Origin: Bremerella volcania
GTDB lineage: Bacteria > Planctomycetota > Planctomycetia > Pirellulales > Pirellulaceae
Length of the DNA: 64,000 nt
Direction of reading: 5' to 3'
Assembly (NCBI RefSeq): GCF_007748115.1
Contig: NZ_CP036289.1
Location: 5,890,001 to 5,954,000 of the forward strand
Of this stretch, positions 41,399 to 51,500 are shown one piece after another. How positions within the stretch are numbered: the stretch's first letter is position 1; each line of letters opens with the position of its first letter. The position numbers and the translations under genes are program-made. The notes beneath the pieces were generated by a model. That model was not told where the DNA came from, searched no databases, and was given only the letters and a program-made list of their open reading frames with translations.

Positions 41399-43438
41399 AT
41401 GCCGAACCGTCTCGCCCACGAAACGAGTCCCTATCTCCTCCAACATGCCAACAACCCTGTCGACTGGTATCCTTGGGATAAGGAAGCACTGGAGAAGTCA
41501 AAGCAGGAAGAGAAGCCCATTTTCTTATCGATTGGGTATTCGGCCTGTCACTGGTGTCATGTGATGGAGCACGAAAGCTTCGAGTCGCAGGCCATCGCCG
41601 ACTACTTGAACGAGCATTTCGTAAGCATCAAGGTTGACCGCGAAGAACGCCCAGACCTGGATCAGATCTACATGAACGCCGTGCAGTTGCTCACTGGGCA
41701 CGGCGGCTGGCCGATGTCGGTTTTTCTGACGCCTGAACTGATGCCTTTTTTTGGCGGCACCTATTGGCCTCCGACGGCAGGCCGAGGTATGCCAGGCTTC
41801 GATCAAGTTCTCCGGGCAGTGGTCGATGCCTGGGAGAACCGTCGAGAGGTCGCCCTGCAACAATCGCGGCTTCTTACTGAACGTCTGCAGCGAATTGGTC
41901 TAGGATCGGCAGAATCAACCGAGATTCCCCCAGGTCGAGTTAGCATGGCCGTCCGGCAAATGGAAGAGTCGTTCGACCCTAAGCACGGCGGCTTTGGTTC
42001 GGCTCCAAAATTCCCGCACACGATGAACATCGATTTGCTGATGCGGCACTTCATCGATACCCGCAATGAAAAGCTCCTACCGATGGTAACCACCACGCTC
42101 GATAAGATGGCGATGGGGGGCATCTATGATCACCTAGGGGGTGGGTTTGCCCGTTATAGTGTCGACGAATACTGGCTCGTCCCTCACTTCGAAAAGATGC
42201 TGTACGACAACGCCTTGTTAATCAGCAATTACGTCGATGCATACCGTCTGACGAAAAACGAGAACTACGCTCGCGTCGTGAAGGAGTCGTGCGATTACGT
42301 CCTGCGCGACATGACCGACCAGCAGGGAGGCTTTCACAGTACCGAAGACGCCGATAGCGAAGGGGAAGAAGGCAAGTTTTACGTGTGGACGCCGGCGGAA
42401 GTCGATCAGCTGCTAGGCGATCCCCTGGTCGCCCAGCGTTTTCGTCAGGTGTACGACATCACCGAATCCGGCAACTTCGAAGGGCACAATATCCCAAGGC
42501 TTAAGAAACCGATTGCCCAGTATGCCCAAGACTTTGGGACCACGGAACAAGAACTGCGCGACGAGATGAATCGGGCACGGGAAGTCCTCTTCAACGTACG
42601 CTGTCAACGTATTCGTCCCGGCAAGGACGACAAGATCCTCGCCAGTTGGAACGGACTGATGATCGAAGCGTTTGCGAAAGCTGGTGCGACGTTTAACGAG
42701 GCCGCATACATCGCTGCCGCCAAGAGGGCTGCAAGATTTGTTCTAGAGCAAATGACCGACGACACAGACCGGTTGCTGCACGCCTACCGACACGGCCAAG
42801 CCAAGCTTCCAGCCTATCTCGATGACTACACGTACGTTGCTTCGGCGATGTTCGCGTTGTATGAAGCGACCTTCGAAACCGAGTGGCTAAAACACTCACA
42901 GAAGCTGATCGACATAGCTATCGAGCACTTCTACGACACGGAGTCAGGTGGGTTCTTCTACACGGCCGACGATCATGAACAATTGATTGCCCGCAACAAG
43001 GACTTTTACGATCATAGTGTTCCTAGCGGAAATGGCGTTGCCGCGCTGGTCCTGGCGAAGCTTGGCAAACTGTTGGGCAGCGAAAAGTATTTACAGCTTG
43101 CCGAAGAAACAATTTCCGCAGCGGCAGAGATCTTGCAGAAACATCCGATCGCCGCGGGGCAGTTACTGGTCGCTTACGACTACCTGCATCAGCCGGGCTC
43201 GGAGGTCGTGATTGCTGCTACAGATCGTCCATCGTGCGATGAACTTGTCCACGCTATTCACAAACAATACCAGCCGAACACGCTGTTCGTACTGGCAATC
43301 GACGGTGAACACCTGGGCGCGAACTTGCAGCCGATGATATCGGGAAAGTCTCCATTGAATGGTCAGCCAACGGTATATGTGTGCGAGAACTTCCAGTGCA
43401 ATGCACCAGTAAGTGCCGCCGACTACTTAGCGACCTAA
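41399..43438 (+). CDS. DUF255 thioredoxin-domain protein (YyaL/SPATA20 family)
   Basis: A 679-residue protein with a thioredoxin-fold N-terminus, '[22 protein letters not shown]', '[22 protein letters not shown]' (C50-x-x-C53) and '[19 protein letters not shown]', followed by a six-hairpin-like glycosidase-type helical domain (about 180-600). Motifs include '[24 protein letters not shown]', '[18 protein letters not shown]', '[14 protein letters not shown]' and '[22 protein letters not shown]'. The family occurs widely; its role, possibly redox or protein quality control, is uncertain. Cytoplasmic, no signal peptide. Probably transcribed with panB. Confidence 0.94.
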   Translation: MPNRLAHETSPYLLQHANNPVDWYPWDKEALEKSKQEEKPIFLSIGYSACHWCHVMEHESFESQAIADYLNEHFVSIKVDREERPDLDQIYMNAVQLLTGHGGWPMSVFLTPELMPFFGGTYWPPTAGRGMPGFDQVLRAVVDAWENRREVALQQSRLLTERLQRIGLGSAESTEIPPGRVSMAVRQMEESFDPKHGGFGSAPKFPHTMNIDLLMRHFIDTRNEKLLPMVTTTLDKMAMGGIYDHLGGGFARYSVDEYWLVPHFEKMLYDNALLISNYVDAYRLTKNENYARVVKESCDYVLRDMTDQQGGFHSTEDADSEGEEGKFYVWTPAEVDQLLGDPLVAQRFRQVYDITESGNFEGHNIPRLKKPIAQYAQDFGTTEQELRDEMNRAREVLFNVRCQRIRPGKDDKILASWNGLMIEAFAKAGATFNEAAYIAAAKRAARFVLEQMTDDTDRLLHAYRHGQAKLPAYLDDYTYVASAMFALYEATFETEWLKHSQKLIDIAIEHFYDTESGGFFYTADDHEQLIARNKDFYDHSVPSGNGVAALVLAKLGKLLGSEKYLQLAEETISAAAEILQKHPIAAGQLLVAYDYLHQPGSEVVIAATDRPSCDELVHAIHKQYQPNTLFVLAIDGEHLGANLQPMISGKSPLNGQPTVYVCENFQCNAPVSAADYLAT

Positions 43439-43568
43439 AAGAAGAATGGAATCGTTGCTGGTCGTGTGGTTTAATGTCGTTTGACAAGCGACAGGCGTTG
43501 TCCCCATCCACCCTAGATGCTTGCGTTCGCCCTCAACCCCACTCACCCAAGACATCAAGGAGAATACG

Positions 43569-44540
43569 ATGATGCGATTTTTAGGTTTTGTTTTGGTCGC
43601 CGCGATCGCTTGTACCGGCTGCAAGCCACCTAGTGGCGATAGCGGTACCGGTACCCCTTCAAAGACGAACGAGACGGCCGCACCGGCAGTCACCAACGAA
43701 ACCATGCCCCCGCCAGCCGTGACAGCAAAGCCAGCCGAAGAAGTTGCCCCGGCACCGGAAGAAAAGCCGGAGATGAAAGAGGAAAAGGCGGCACCTCCCG
43801 TGGAGACGCCCAAGGAAGAGCCAGCCCCAGCGCCGGAAGCCCCCAAAGAGGAGATGAAAAAGGAAGAAGTCAATCCGGAAGCCGCTGCTCAGCCGACTCC
43901 GGCCGATGAAGTTGAAGGACTTACCGACAAGCCTGCGGAAGAAGCTGCACCGAAGGAAAAAGCTTCTGAAGAAGAGCCTGCTGAAAAACCGTCCCCCAAA
44001 GAAGGGGCCGAGATGAAGAAGCCGGCCGAGGAAACCACAACCGTCGCCGAGGAAGCAAGTGGTCCGGTTGAAGTGAAGCTGACGCCGGAGAACACGTTGA
44101 TTCAGTTCGTGGGTACACACAAGGGAGACAAGCCGGACCCACGCACCGGGAAATTCGGCAAGTTTAACGGCATGGTCCAAGCGGCTGACGGTAAGCTGAC
44201 TGAGATCAAAGTCGTTATCGATACCGCTTCGCTAGAAACAGAAATTGAAAAGCTGACCAATCACTTGAAGAGCCCCGACTTCTTCGACGTCCGCGAAAAC
44301 CCCGAGGCGAAGTTCGTTTCGAAATCGATCGAAGCCGCCGATGACGGCACGGTAAAGATCACTGGCGACTTGACCCTGCTTGGCGAAACCAAGTCGATCA
44401 GCTTTCCCGCCAAAGTGAAAGTCGGAAAGGATATCACTTTGGACGCAGAGTTTGTCATCAATCGCGTCGACTTCGGCATGGATTATGGAACGGACAACGT
44501 TCATGAAGACGTAACCATGACCATCAAGGTTGGCAAATAA
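43569..44540 (+). CDS. YceI-domain lipoprotein with long Pro/Glu/Lys linker
   Basis: ATG 43569 is preceded at SD distance by AAGGAG and gives 323 residues (the frame opens at 43521). Lipoprotein signal 'MMRFLGFVLVAAIACTGC' with lipobox IACTGC. Residues about 25-170 are a low-complexity Pro/Glu/Lys/Ala linker, then a YceI domain, a lipid-binding calycin-like barrel: 'ENTLIQFVGTHKGDKPDPRTGKFGKFNGMV', 'LTEIKVVIDTASLETEIEKLTNHLKSPDFFDV', 'SKSIEAADDGTVKITGDLTLLG' and 'DAEFVINRVDFGMDYGT'. YceI proteins bind polyisoprenoids. The long linker would let the domain reach from the membrane into the periplasm. The following membrane-protein gene is 6 bp away. Confidence 0.93.
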   Translation: MMRFLGFVLVAAIACTGCKPPSGDSGTGTPSKTNETAAPAVTNETMPPPAVTAKPAEEVAPAPEEKPEMKEEKAAPPVETPKEEPAPAPEAPKEEMKKEEVNPEAAAQPTPADEVEGLTDKPAEEAAPKEKASEEEPAEKPSPKEGAEMKKPAEETTTVAEEASGPVEVKLTPENTLIQFVGTHKGDKPDPRTGKFGKFNGMVQAADGKLTEIKVVIDTASLETEIEKLTNHLKSPDFFDVRENPEAKFVSKSIEAADDGTVKITGDLTLLGETKSISFPAKVKVGKDITLDAEFVINRVDFGMDYGTDNVHEDVTMTIKVGK

Positions 44541-44546
44541 GCGAAC

Positions 44547-45458
44547 ATGCCATTCTCCTGGAATGACTTACTTTGGGGCCTCGCCGCGCCGCTCGTCACG
44601 GCGGCCGGGCTCCGCTTCGTTCTGGTCTGGATTGCCCATCAACTCTTCCCTGTTGATAAGAGCGAACCAGATTCGGAAGAGATCCCTTCCGCCACCAATG
44701 ATCCTGTCTCTCCCCTCGAGACTTCACTTCCCTTGGTTGCGGGTGCCGCGGTCGGATACTTCAAGCTGAAGTTAGGACCCTGGATCCCTGACGCTCACTA
44801 TGAGTGGCTTCCGATCGGGGTTGTCATGGCGATGCTTGCCGCGTCAGCAGTTAGTCTGATGGGACGATCCGCTCTCGTTCGTTTTGGCATTCTCCCCGTT
44901 GTGTCTGCGGCTGTCGCAGCAGGGGTTGGTTATCTGCTGATGCCAACATGGGATGCCCTTTCACCACCGTACGTCCCCTATCTCTTGTGCTGGTGCGTGG
45001 GAGTGACGGTCGTGTCGGCAACAACGGAGCTTTCTTCGGAGAGTAGTCGCTGGCCATTTACGGTGGTTTGGCTAGGCACCTGTCTGGCTGTTTCGGCGAT
45101 CGTGGCAATCTCAGATAGCCTACTCTTTACCCAAATTGCCGGACTACCCTTTGGTGCGTCACTCGGGTTGGTCGTCGCAGGGATCTTTCTCGGACGATCG
45201 CCGCTTGGTGGTATTGGGCTGACGTCAACAACCTACCTCGCAGGCATTCTGCTGATCGCCCACGTCAATTCGTGGAGTGATGTACCAATCGTCTGCTATT
45301 GGCTCCCCATGGCTGGCCCCTTCCTGGCAGCCGTGTTGGGAATGTTTCTTCCCTTTAAATTTCCAGCTGCCCTGCGAGCGACGCTGGTGATCTTAGCCGC
45401 TGCCATTCCATCAACCATCGCGGTCGCTATGGGGATTGTCGCCACGCTTTCAGAGTGA
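44547..45458 (+). CDS. Hypothetical polytopic membrane protein
   Basis: A 303-residue, about eight-TM protein, 6 bp after the YceI lipoprotein gene and thus co-transcribed. The segments include 'APLVTAAGLRFVLVWIAHQLFP', 'SAAVAAGVGYLLMPTW', 'WLGTCLAVSAIVAISDSLLFTQIAGLPFGASLGLVVAGIFLG' and 'LRATLVILAAAIPSTIAVAMGIV'. No charged catalytic motif or transporter signature was seen. Function not inferable. Confidence 0.82.
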   Translation: MPFSWNDLLWGLAAPLVTAAGLRFVLVWIAHQLFPVDKSEPDSEEIPSATNDPVSPLETSLPLVAGAAVGYFKLKLGPWIPDAHYEWLPIGVVMAMLAASAVSLMGRSALVRFGILPVVSAAVAAGVGYLLMPTWDALSPPYVPYLLCWCVGVTVVSATTELSSESSRWPFTVVWLGTCLAVSAIVAISDSLLFTQIAGLPFGASLGLVVAGIFLGRSPLGGIGLTSTTYLAGILLIAHVNSWSDVPIVCYWLPMAGPFLAAVLGMFLPFKFPAALRATLVILAAAIPSTIAVAMGIVATLSE

Positions 45459-45618
45459 ATGCTCGCCTGCAAATTTGGTTAGATGATCGGTGTTGCAAGA
45501 AATTGGCAAACGTCGCCAAGTGCCTTAAGAAGTTTACTGAACATAGTTTAAGGCGAAACCCTCTCAGGATAGGTCCAATTCACCACCGATTGCTGCGCGA
45601 CTGGTATAGCGATTGCGA

Positions 45619-45653
45619 AAAGGTAGGTCGGCACCTTTGCGTGCCATACCTTT
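45619..45653. repeat. Compound hairpin between membrane-protein and DUF4112 genes
   Basis: Inner stem GGCAC (45630-45634)/GTGCC (45641-45645) with a six-base loop, inside an outer stem AAAGGTA (45619-45625)/TACCTTT (45647-45653), separated by unequal gaps. It ends 18 bp before the DUF4112 ATG. Not followed by a T-run. May be an mRNA leader structure. Confidence 0.45.
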
Positions 45654-45670
45654 AACCCCGGTAACGAGCG

Positions 45671-46132
45671 ATGAACATTCGACACTTAAGTCCAAATACG
45701 TCCCGGTTGATGCCGCGCCGCCCTGAAACGCCTAGTGCAGTTCGCAAGGCAGGCAAACATGCCCAGCATTCCCTCTCGAAAGAAGACCGCGACAAGCTGA
45801 TCAAGCGACTTCGTTCGATAGCCCACTTGTTTGACGATGCCGTTACGGTGCCTGGCACGAAGATCACTCTAGGTTGGGACGCGGTACTCGGCCTAATACC
45901 AATTGTGGGCGACGCTTCCACGACGGCAGTCTCCGCCTATTTTTTGTGGGAAGCCTACCGTCTCGGTGCCAGCCGCTGGACGTTGACCAAGATGGTTTGG
46001 AATGTCCTGGTCGACTTCATCATCGGTTTCATTCCACTGGTCGGTGACCTGTTTGACGTTACATTCCGGGCCAACCGCCGCAACATGAAGCTGCTTGAGA
46101 AAGAGTTGGGCAAACATTCAAACGGTCGTTAA
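45671..46132 (+). CDS. DUF4112 family protein
   Basis: A 153-residue protein matching DUF4112: 'LIKRLRSIAHLFDDAVTVPGTKITLGWDAVLGLIPIVGDASTTAVSAYFLWEAYRLG' and 'RWTLTKMVWNVLVDFIIGFIPLVGDLFDVTFRANRRNMKLLEKEL'. The repeated 'GLIPIVGD' and 'GFIPLVGDLFD' motifs, each beside a hydrophobic segment, are characteristic. A basic N-terminus of about 35 residues precedes. Function unknown; membrane-associated. Its stop is shared with the convergent gene through TTAA (46129-46132). Confidence 0.92.
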   Translation: MNIRHLSPNTSRLMPRRPETPSAVRKAGKHAQHSLSKEDRDKLIKRLRSIAHLFDDAVTVPGTKITLGWDAVLGLIPIVGDASTTAVSAYFLWEAYRLGASRWTLTKMVWNVLVDFIIGFIPLVGDLFDVTFRANRRNMKLLEKELGKHSNGR

Positions 46133-47262
46133 TACCACCAGCCGCTTCGCAGCATGATGGTGTCGCTCATATTGAGTTCGACGGGATCGTTTTCGTACTC
46201 GAATTTTCGGCCAAACACGTAACCGATTTCCAAGAACGATTTACCACCCCCATCCGTTTTTCGTTCCATCCCGATGAGGAGACGGTAATCACTCAACGTC
46301 AATGAGTCGTTTTCACCCAGGGGGTGCTCGACGCTCCAAGTCCCTCCACCGAACTCACCTGAAACATACCACCAGTCTTCATAGCCGTCGCCATATGAAA
46401 ACAACTGCAAATAGCGAGGACGAGGGAAAGTAAGTTCTAAACGATGGTCATCATCAGGCGTCCAAACCAATCCGACCACAGGCAGGATGGAATAGTCGTC
46501 GCGGTTAAGATAGGCCACACCGAAGAGAAACTGAACTGACTCGGTCCACTGGTAGGACATGATGGCCATACCACTGACGCGAAACGCATTGCTATCGGTC
46601 CGCTGAAAGTCACTGTACACGCCAGGAGTAACCGACAATACCGTCCCCCACTTCGGTGATAACTGCGACATCCAGCGCGTGGTGAGATAGGCCTGATAAA
46701 GCGTCGCCGGGGCCTCGACCGAATCGGGACCGACCAGAAAGTACATTCCGTAACCAGGCGTCAACAGCAAGGGAGATTCGCGGGTCGGAGCTGGAAAACC
46801 GAGTGTCGCGCTACCGCTGATTTCTGTCATGCCGATGTTGTCTCCGCTACCGGCGATCCAGGTACTTTGAATGGTTAACGACTGCAAAATGCCATCCTTG
46901 GCCGGACTGAGCTTCGGCCGTGTCGAGAAGACTTCTTCTTCACTCAGGTAAAGCGCATCTTGCTTCTCGATATCGTCGGAGAGTGTGCTCAACTCCGGGG
47001 GATTTTCAGAGACAAGCGTGGCTGGAACGGCTGGATTACCAGGCGATCCTGTCTTCGGATATTGCGGCAATTGATATCCGCCTGGAAAAACTTCGGTCGG
47101 TGGAATGCGCTGAATCGGATGATAAGTTGATTCGCGCGGTAGCGTGCTCAGATCGCGCTGCGCCCACGGCTGCATCTGCGCGTGAGCATGCTCCGTCGCT
47201 TCGCTTCCGCAGAGGCATCCGATGACAAACAGACATGCGGCATAGGTCGATGGGTGTTTCAA
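46129..47262 (-). CDS. Secreted beta-barrel-like protein, paralogue A
   Basis: A 377-residue exported protein with signal peptide ('MKHPSTYAACLFVIGCLCGS'). After a Pro/Ser/Thr-rich N-terminal part, residues about 120-377 show the alternating hydrophobic pattern of a membrane beta-barrel, with many Tyr/Trp/Gly, and end in an aromatic residue ('MLRSGWWY'), an outer-membrane assembly-signal-like C-terminus. Shared pieces with its neighbour are 'YSILPVVGLVWTPDDDHRLELTFPRPRYL', 'EDWWYVSGEFGGGTWSVEH' and 'DYRLLIGMERK'. It may belong to the family named DUF6268 (from memory; to be checked). Its stop overlaps the convergent DUF4112 stop. Nine bases separate it from paralogue B. Confidence 0.85.
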   Translation of the reverse strand: MKHPSTYAACLFVIGCLCGSEATEHAHAQMQPWAQRDLSTLPRESTYHPIQRIPPTEVFPGGYQLPQYPKTGSPGNPAVPATLVSENPPELSTLSDDIEKQDALYLSEEEVFSTRPKLSPAKDGILQSLTIQSTWIAGSGDNIGMTEISGSATLGFPAPTRESPLLLTPGYGMYFLVGPDSVEAPATLYQAYLTTRWMSQLSPKWGTVLSVTPGVYSDFQRTDSNAFRVSGMAIMSYQWTESVQFLFGVAYLNRDDYSILPVVGLVWTPDDDHRLELTFPRPRYLQLFSYGDGYEDWWYVSGEFGGGTWSVEHPLGENDSLTLSDYRLLIGMERKTDGGGKSFLEIGYVFGRKFEYENDPVELNMSDTIMLRSGWWY

Positions 47263-47271
47263 TGCCTCGCC

Positions 47272-48477
47272 TTAGAAATTAAACCCAACTCGTAACATCA
47301 AGGTGTCGTTCACTTTCAGGTTGGGAATAGTAGGCGCCCGATACAGAATGTTCCGGTCCCATACATACCCGATTTCCGCGTAGGCTCGTAAGCGATTGGG
47401 GTGCGTTGCTTCTAAGCCGACGAAGACGCGGTAGTCATTGATATCGATCTGATCGGCGACGCTATCCATGGCGACAAAGTCATAACGTTGGATCGTCCAA
47501 CTACCGTAGCCATATTCACCGCCGACATACCACCACACCTTACGATCACCGATGGTCGTCCAATACTTGGAAAGCCGCGGGTACGGAAAGGTGATATCAA
47601 AGCGAGTGAGGCTATCGGGTTCCCATAACAAACCAACGACCGGCAACAGCTTCTTGTCCATGCGATCGATGTAAACGGCACCAGCCTTCAAAGTCATGGT
47701 GGGAGTCAAGCGGATGTTGCCCACACCCAATCCTTGAAACCGCAAGCTGTCGGAATTGATTGTCTCGAAGTCAGTATAGACCCCCACGCGAAAACCCAGT
47801 TCGGCATACAACCGCGGCGTTAGCTCCGGATTCCAGGCCAGGTCCAAGTAAGCACTGTAAGCCTTCGATGGCAGGTCCTGCACCATCGTGGATGGGCCAT
47901 CCCAGAGGTGCAGCACGAAACCGGGTGTGACCAACAAGGGGTGATCGCTGAACAGAAAATTGGGGAACAGCGCAGTAACCGAGGTCTCGAAGTCCTGCGT
48001 CTGCAGGGTATCCGGGTCGTCGTTCAGCTTAGGCAAAAACGTATACTGAAAAGCCAGGTTCTCCATGAAGCGTTCGTACGGAATCTGGTACTGCTGCTGA
48101 GGAGCAAATGGCTGGGCCGGTTGATATAACGGTTGCGGCTGCTGAGGATAAAACGAGTTCGGTCCCGTCGAAAAACTCGCAGGTGGCGACGATGGTGCCG
48201 GTGGAAAACTGCTCGGCGGCGGATAGCTGGACGTCGGTGGCGCGGCATAGCTGGGCGCGCTGTAGCCTGGCTGACTATACGATCCGTACTGGGGTGCCGT
48301 CGAATAAGGATCCCATCCTTGGATGGAAGCTCCCGCGGAGCCCGTGACAGGTGCAGGCGCGACGGTTCCCTGGGCTGCGGCCTCTTGTCCTGAAGCAAGT
48401 GCTCCAAGTGCTAGCAATAGGCAGCGCAAAAGGCTGAAAAACGGCTGATGAGAAATTTTTTTCACGATGACGCTCAA
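47272..48477 (-). CDS. Secreted beta-barrel-like protein, paralogue B
   Basis: A 401-residue exported protein; N-terminus 'MSVIVKKISHQPFFSLLRCLLLALGALASGQEAAAQ' is a signal peptide, followed by a Pro/Ser/Tyr/Gln-rich linker (about 40-130), then the same barrel domain as paralogue A. Shared features: 'KLLPVVGLLWEPDSLTRFDITFPYPRLSKYW', 'VWWYVGGEYGYGSWTIQ' and 'DYRVFVGLEAT', with a terminal aromatic ('MLRVGFNF'). Domain similarity is clear, the linkers differ. The two genes are tandem, 9 bp apart, likely co-transcribed. Role unknown; an outer-membrane or surface structural protein is inferred. Confidence 0.85.
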   Translation of the reverse strand: MSVIVKKISHQPFFSLLRCLLLALGALASGQEAAAQGTVAPAPVTGSAGASIQGWDPYSTAPQYGSYSQPGYSAPSYAAPPTSSYPPPSSFPPAPSSPPASFSTGPNSFYPQQPQPLYQPAQPFAPQQQYQIPYERFMENLAFQYTFLPKLNDDPDTLQTQDFETSVTALFPNFLFSDHPLLVTPGFVLHLWDGPSTMVQDLPSKAYSAYLDLAWNPELTPRLYAELGFRVGVYTDFETINSDSLRFQGLGVGNIRLTPTMTLKAGAVYIDRMDKKLLPVVGLLWEPDSLTRFDITFPYPRLSKYWTTIGDRKVWWYVGGEYGYGSWTIQRYDFVAMDSVADQIDINDYRVFVGLEATHPNRLRAYAEIGYVWDRNILYRAPTIPNLKVNDTLMLRVGFNF

Positions 48478-48587
48478 GTCCCCCGTCAGCTTGTGACGAT
48501 ACTAATTAGCTGGACCGAAGCGTGTAACTACCAAAGGGGCAAGTTGCAGGTCAAGGCAAGATTACCCCCAATTCTGATCAATCGCGG

Positions 48588-51500
48588 CTATTTCTTCGCC
48601 GCAGTGGCCAAGCGACCTGTCGATTGCTCTTCCAGAAGACGCATTTTCACTGCCTTCTGACGTTCACCCAAGTTGATGGCAAGTGTGATCTGGTGCACAC
48701 CTGGCTGCCAATCGGCTTCCAACTCTTGGGCCGTCGGAATGGGTTTGCCATCGAACCACACGGAAAGTCCTTCCGGGCCTTCAAAGGCAAACCTGAAAGT
48801 CCCGCCGCTAGCGACTTCGATGTCAGTTTGCAGGTAAGCGAACTGCGGTTGGTTACGATGAGGGTGATAAACGGGAAGTTCCGCGAGAGGAACACCCCCA
48901 TCAACCTGGCTGAAGATGGGTTTCCACACAAACGATGGATGCCCGGCAGCAACCGTGTTATTACTCGAACGGTTGATCGCTCGCAGGGATTCATTGTTGT
49001 ACGTCAGCGTCTGCCACGATCGCAAATACTTTTGATTGCCGATCGAGAACTCTTCTGCTTTGCCCAGCTTCGACATAAACGCCGCCAGGTCGACAATTTC
49101 CTTTGTGGTCAGAGCATCGATCGATCCATCCGGCATCAGCGAGCGCCCCTCGGCACGATCGTCAATCGATTCCTGAGGAATCTCGATCTCGCGTCCCTCG
49201 GCGTCACGCAGGACAAGCAGGTCCTTGTTCTCGCGAACGGGAATCCCTGTGAGTACCTTTCCTTCGTCGGTTAGAATGATCAACGAGTGGAAGTTCTCTT
49301 TCACCTTCGCACTGGGGCGTAGAATCGACTCGACGATATAGTCTGGCTGAGCACTCGCTCCCAGGCTGATCAAGTTCGGCCCGACATTGCCGCCAGCCTC
49401 GCCAATCGCATGGCACTTGAAACAGTTGAGCGCCTCCTTGCGGAAGATCGCTTCTCCGGCGTGTGGATCGCCTGACTGCGCGACCAACTTGGTAATCTCA
49501 GCCAGTTCTTCGTCGGACCACTGCCGAACCCCTTCAGTCAGACCGCCTGCCGATTGAATCGCGGTGACAAGCTCCGGAGATGCCTGGCTGCTGCTGCGCA
49601 CCGAGCGAAGAGCCAGTTGGGCCTGGTCACGTGGCAACTTCTTATCTTTAAGTGCTTCGGCGAGGCGAACCTGTCCTTGCTTACGGCTGACAAATGGTGC
49701 GAGAAGCGCGTCAGCCGGAATGGTATTTCCGTCTTTTGCTAGTAACACGGCGGTTTGATTCGCCGCATTGGGAAGAGCGAAGGTGGCTAGGCTTTCCAGG
49801 GCGGCCAAGCGAACTGGTTGACCGGTAGTGTCGGATTGAATCAACTCGACCAGTAGCTTGGAGGTAGGCTGTCCCGGCATTTTCGCGAGGGCCCTAACCG
49901 CAGCAACGCGTGCCGTCGGAGGAAGTTCTTTCTCGCCTGATGCATAGGCACGTACCAGGTCCTGGGAAGCAACGTTCCAGGCAATCGCCGTGTCGAAGGC
50001 CAATGCGACAACTTCCGGCGAGTCGGACGCGTAAAGCTGTTCAATCGCGGCCAAGTCTCCTTCCGGCTTCGTCTTGCGTACCTGCATGGCGACGAGAAAT
50101 GACTTGAGAATTGGGATGACCTGCGAGTTATCCTCAGCCCGGCTTCCCTCTGGCAAGATCGAAGTGAGAAGGTTACCCAGCAGTTGCGAGCCACCTCGCT
50201 GAGCGGCTAGTTCCACCAATCGGCCTGATGTTTCCGCGTCTGCTTCTGGCAGCAAGAGAATCGCTGCCTCGGCAACTTCGGCGTTGGGGATCGCTTCGAA
50301 GGCAAACGTCCAGCTTTTGGGATGCGCTTTGGCATCTTGTAAAATCTTCGAGTTCCTATCGTTGTTGGCAACGGCTTGCTTCAAATCTGGAATCCAGACT
50401 GGGGCAAGGTCCTCGACCAATTGCCACACGGCGAAGTCCAAGAATCGGTCCATCGGCTGGCGAGTCGCTTCCAGCCCGACGATCATCGCCTGAGAACTAG
50501 GAATCGTGGCCAAAGCGCGAACACCTTCCAGACGTACGCGTGGATGCTCATCACGAACGGCAGCCGCAAACAATGCGAGCGGGTGAGAGACTTCATCGTG
50601 CCACTGCGAGGCAACCCGGACGGCTGCCGCACGGATGTTGTGATTAGGCGACGCGAGGAGTTCCAACAGCAGCGGCTCGTTGATCTCATCGAGTGCCTGA
50701 TATGCCCAGAGCCCTTCCAGGCGTTGGTGCTCCGTAGAAGGATCGTCTTTGGCCAGCTTCTGCATCCACGCGGCAAGCTGCGTAAGAACATCGGTTCGCG
50801 GACGTTGCTTCAGCTGAAGCTTGGCATGTGTACGAATCCATTTTTCAGGAGACTTTAAAGCAGTCAACAGTTCATCGATGGAGGCCTCGTGCAGATTCTG
50901 CGGCTGGACCAATGGACTTCCCTTCTTGGTCACTCGCCAGATGCGTCCATGCACGTGGTCTCGACGAGGGTCACGGAAGTCGACTTCACCGTGCTGAATG
51001 ATCGGGTTGTACCAGTCGGCAATGTAAATCGCTCCGTCGGGCCCCATCTTCACGTCGACAGGGCGAAACGCCCCGTGAGCTGCCTTGATGACATCCTCGG
51101 CCTGGCGGCTGGCGTAGCCGGAACCGTCTTCTTCCAGCACAAAGCGACACACACGATGGGCTCGAAAGTCATTGGTAATGGCGCTGGTTTGCCAGTCTTC
51201 CGGCAAATGCGATCCGCCAACTAGCTCCAAACCACAATGCTTCGGGCTGCCGGGATTCAGCCCTTGCAGCAATCGGCGAGAGTCGGCTGCCGTAACAAAA
51301 ACCGCCCCGGGAAAAGTGTAGTTGATGCCCTCGCCATAAGCACCATCGGTCGCGAAGTTCGCACCGTAGTCGTTGAAGTGATGCCCCCAGGTGTTCACGA
51401 AACCACGGCAGAAAACGTCTAGCTCCATGGTTTCGGAACGGAACTGCCAAATACCGCCGGCATTCAGGCGGCGCACTCCGTGGGGTGTTTCGATATGGCT

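Noticed and set aside
43659-44180. 173-codon minus-strand frame in the YceI gene
   Set aside because: It lies antisense to the Pro/Glu/Lys linker and reads as Phe/Gly/Leu-rich low complexity, a by-product of the GAA/AAG-rich coding strand.
45455-45655. Plus-strand frame overlapping the membrane-protein stop
   Set aside because: GTG start, no RBS and Cys/Arg-rich random-looking sequence; part of it forms the intergenic hairpin.
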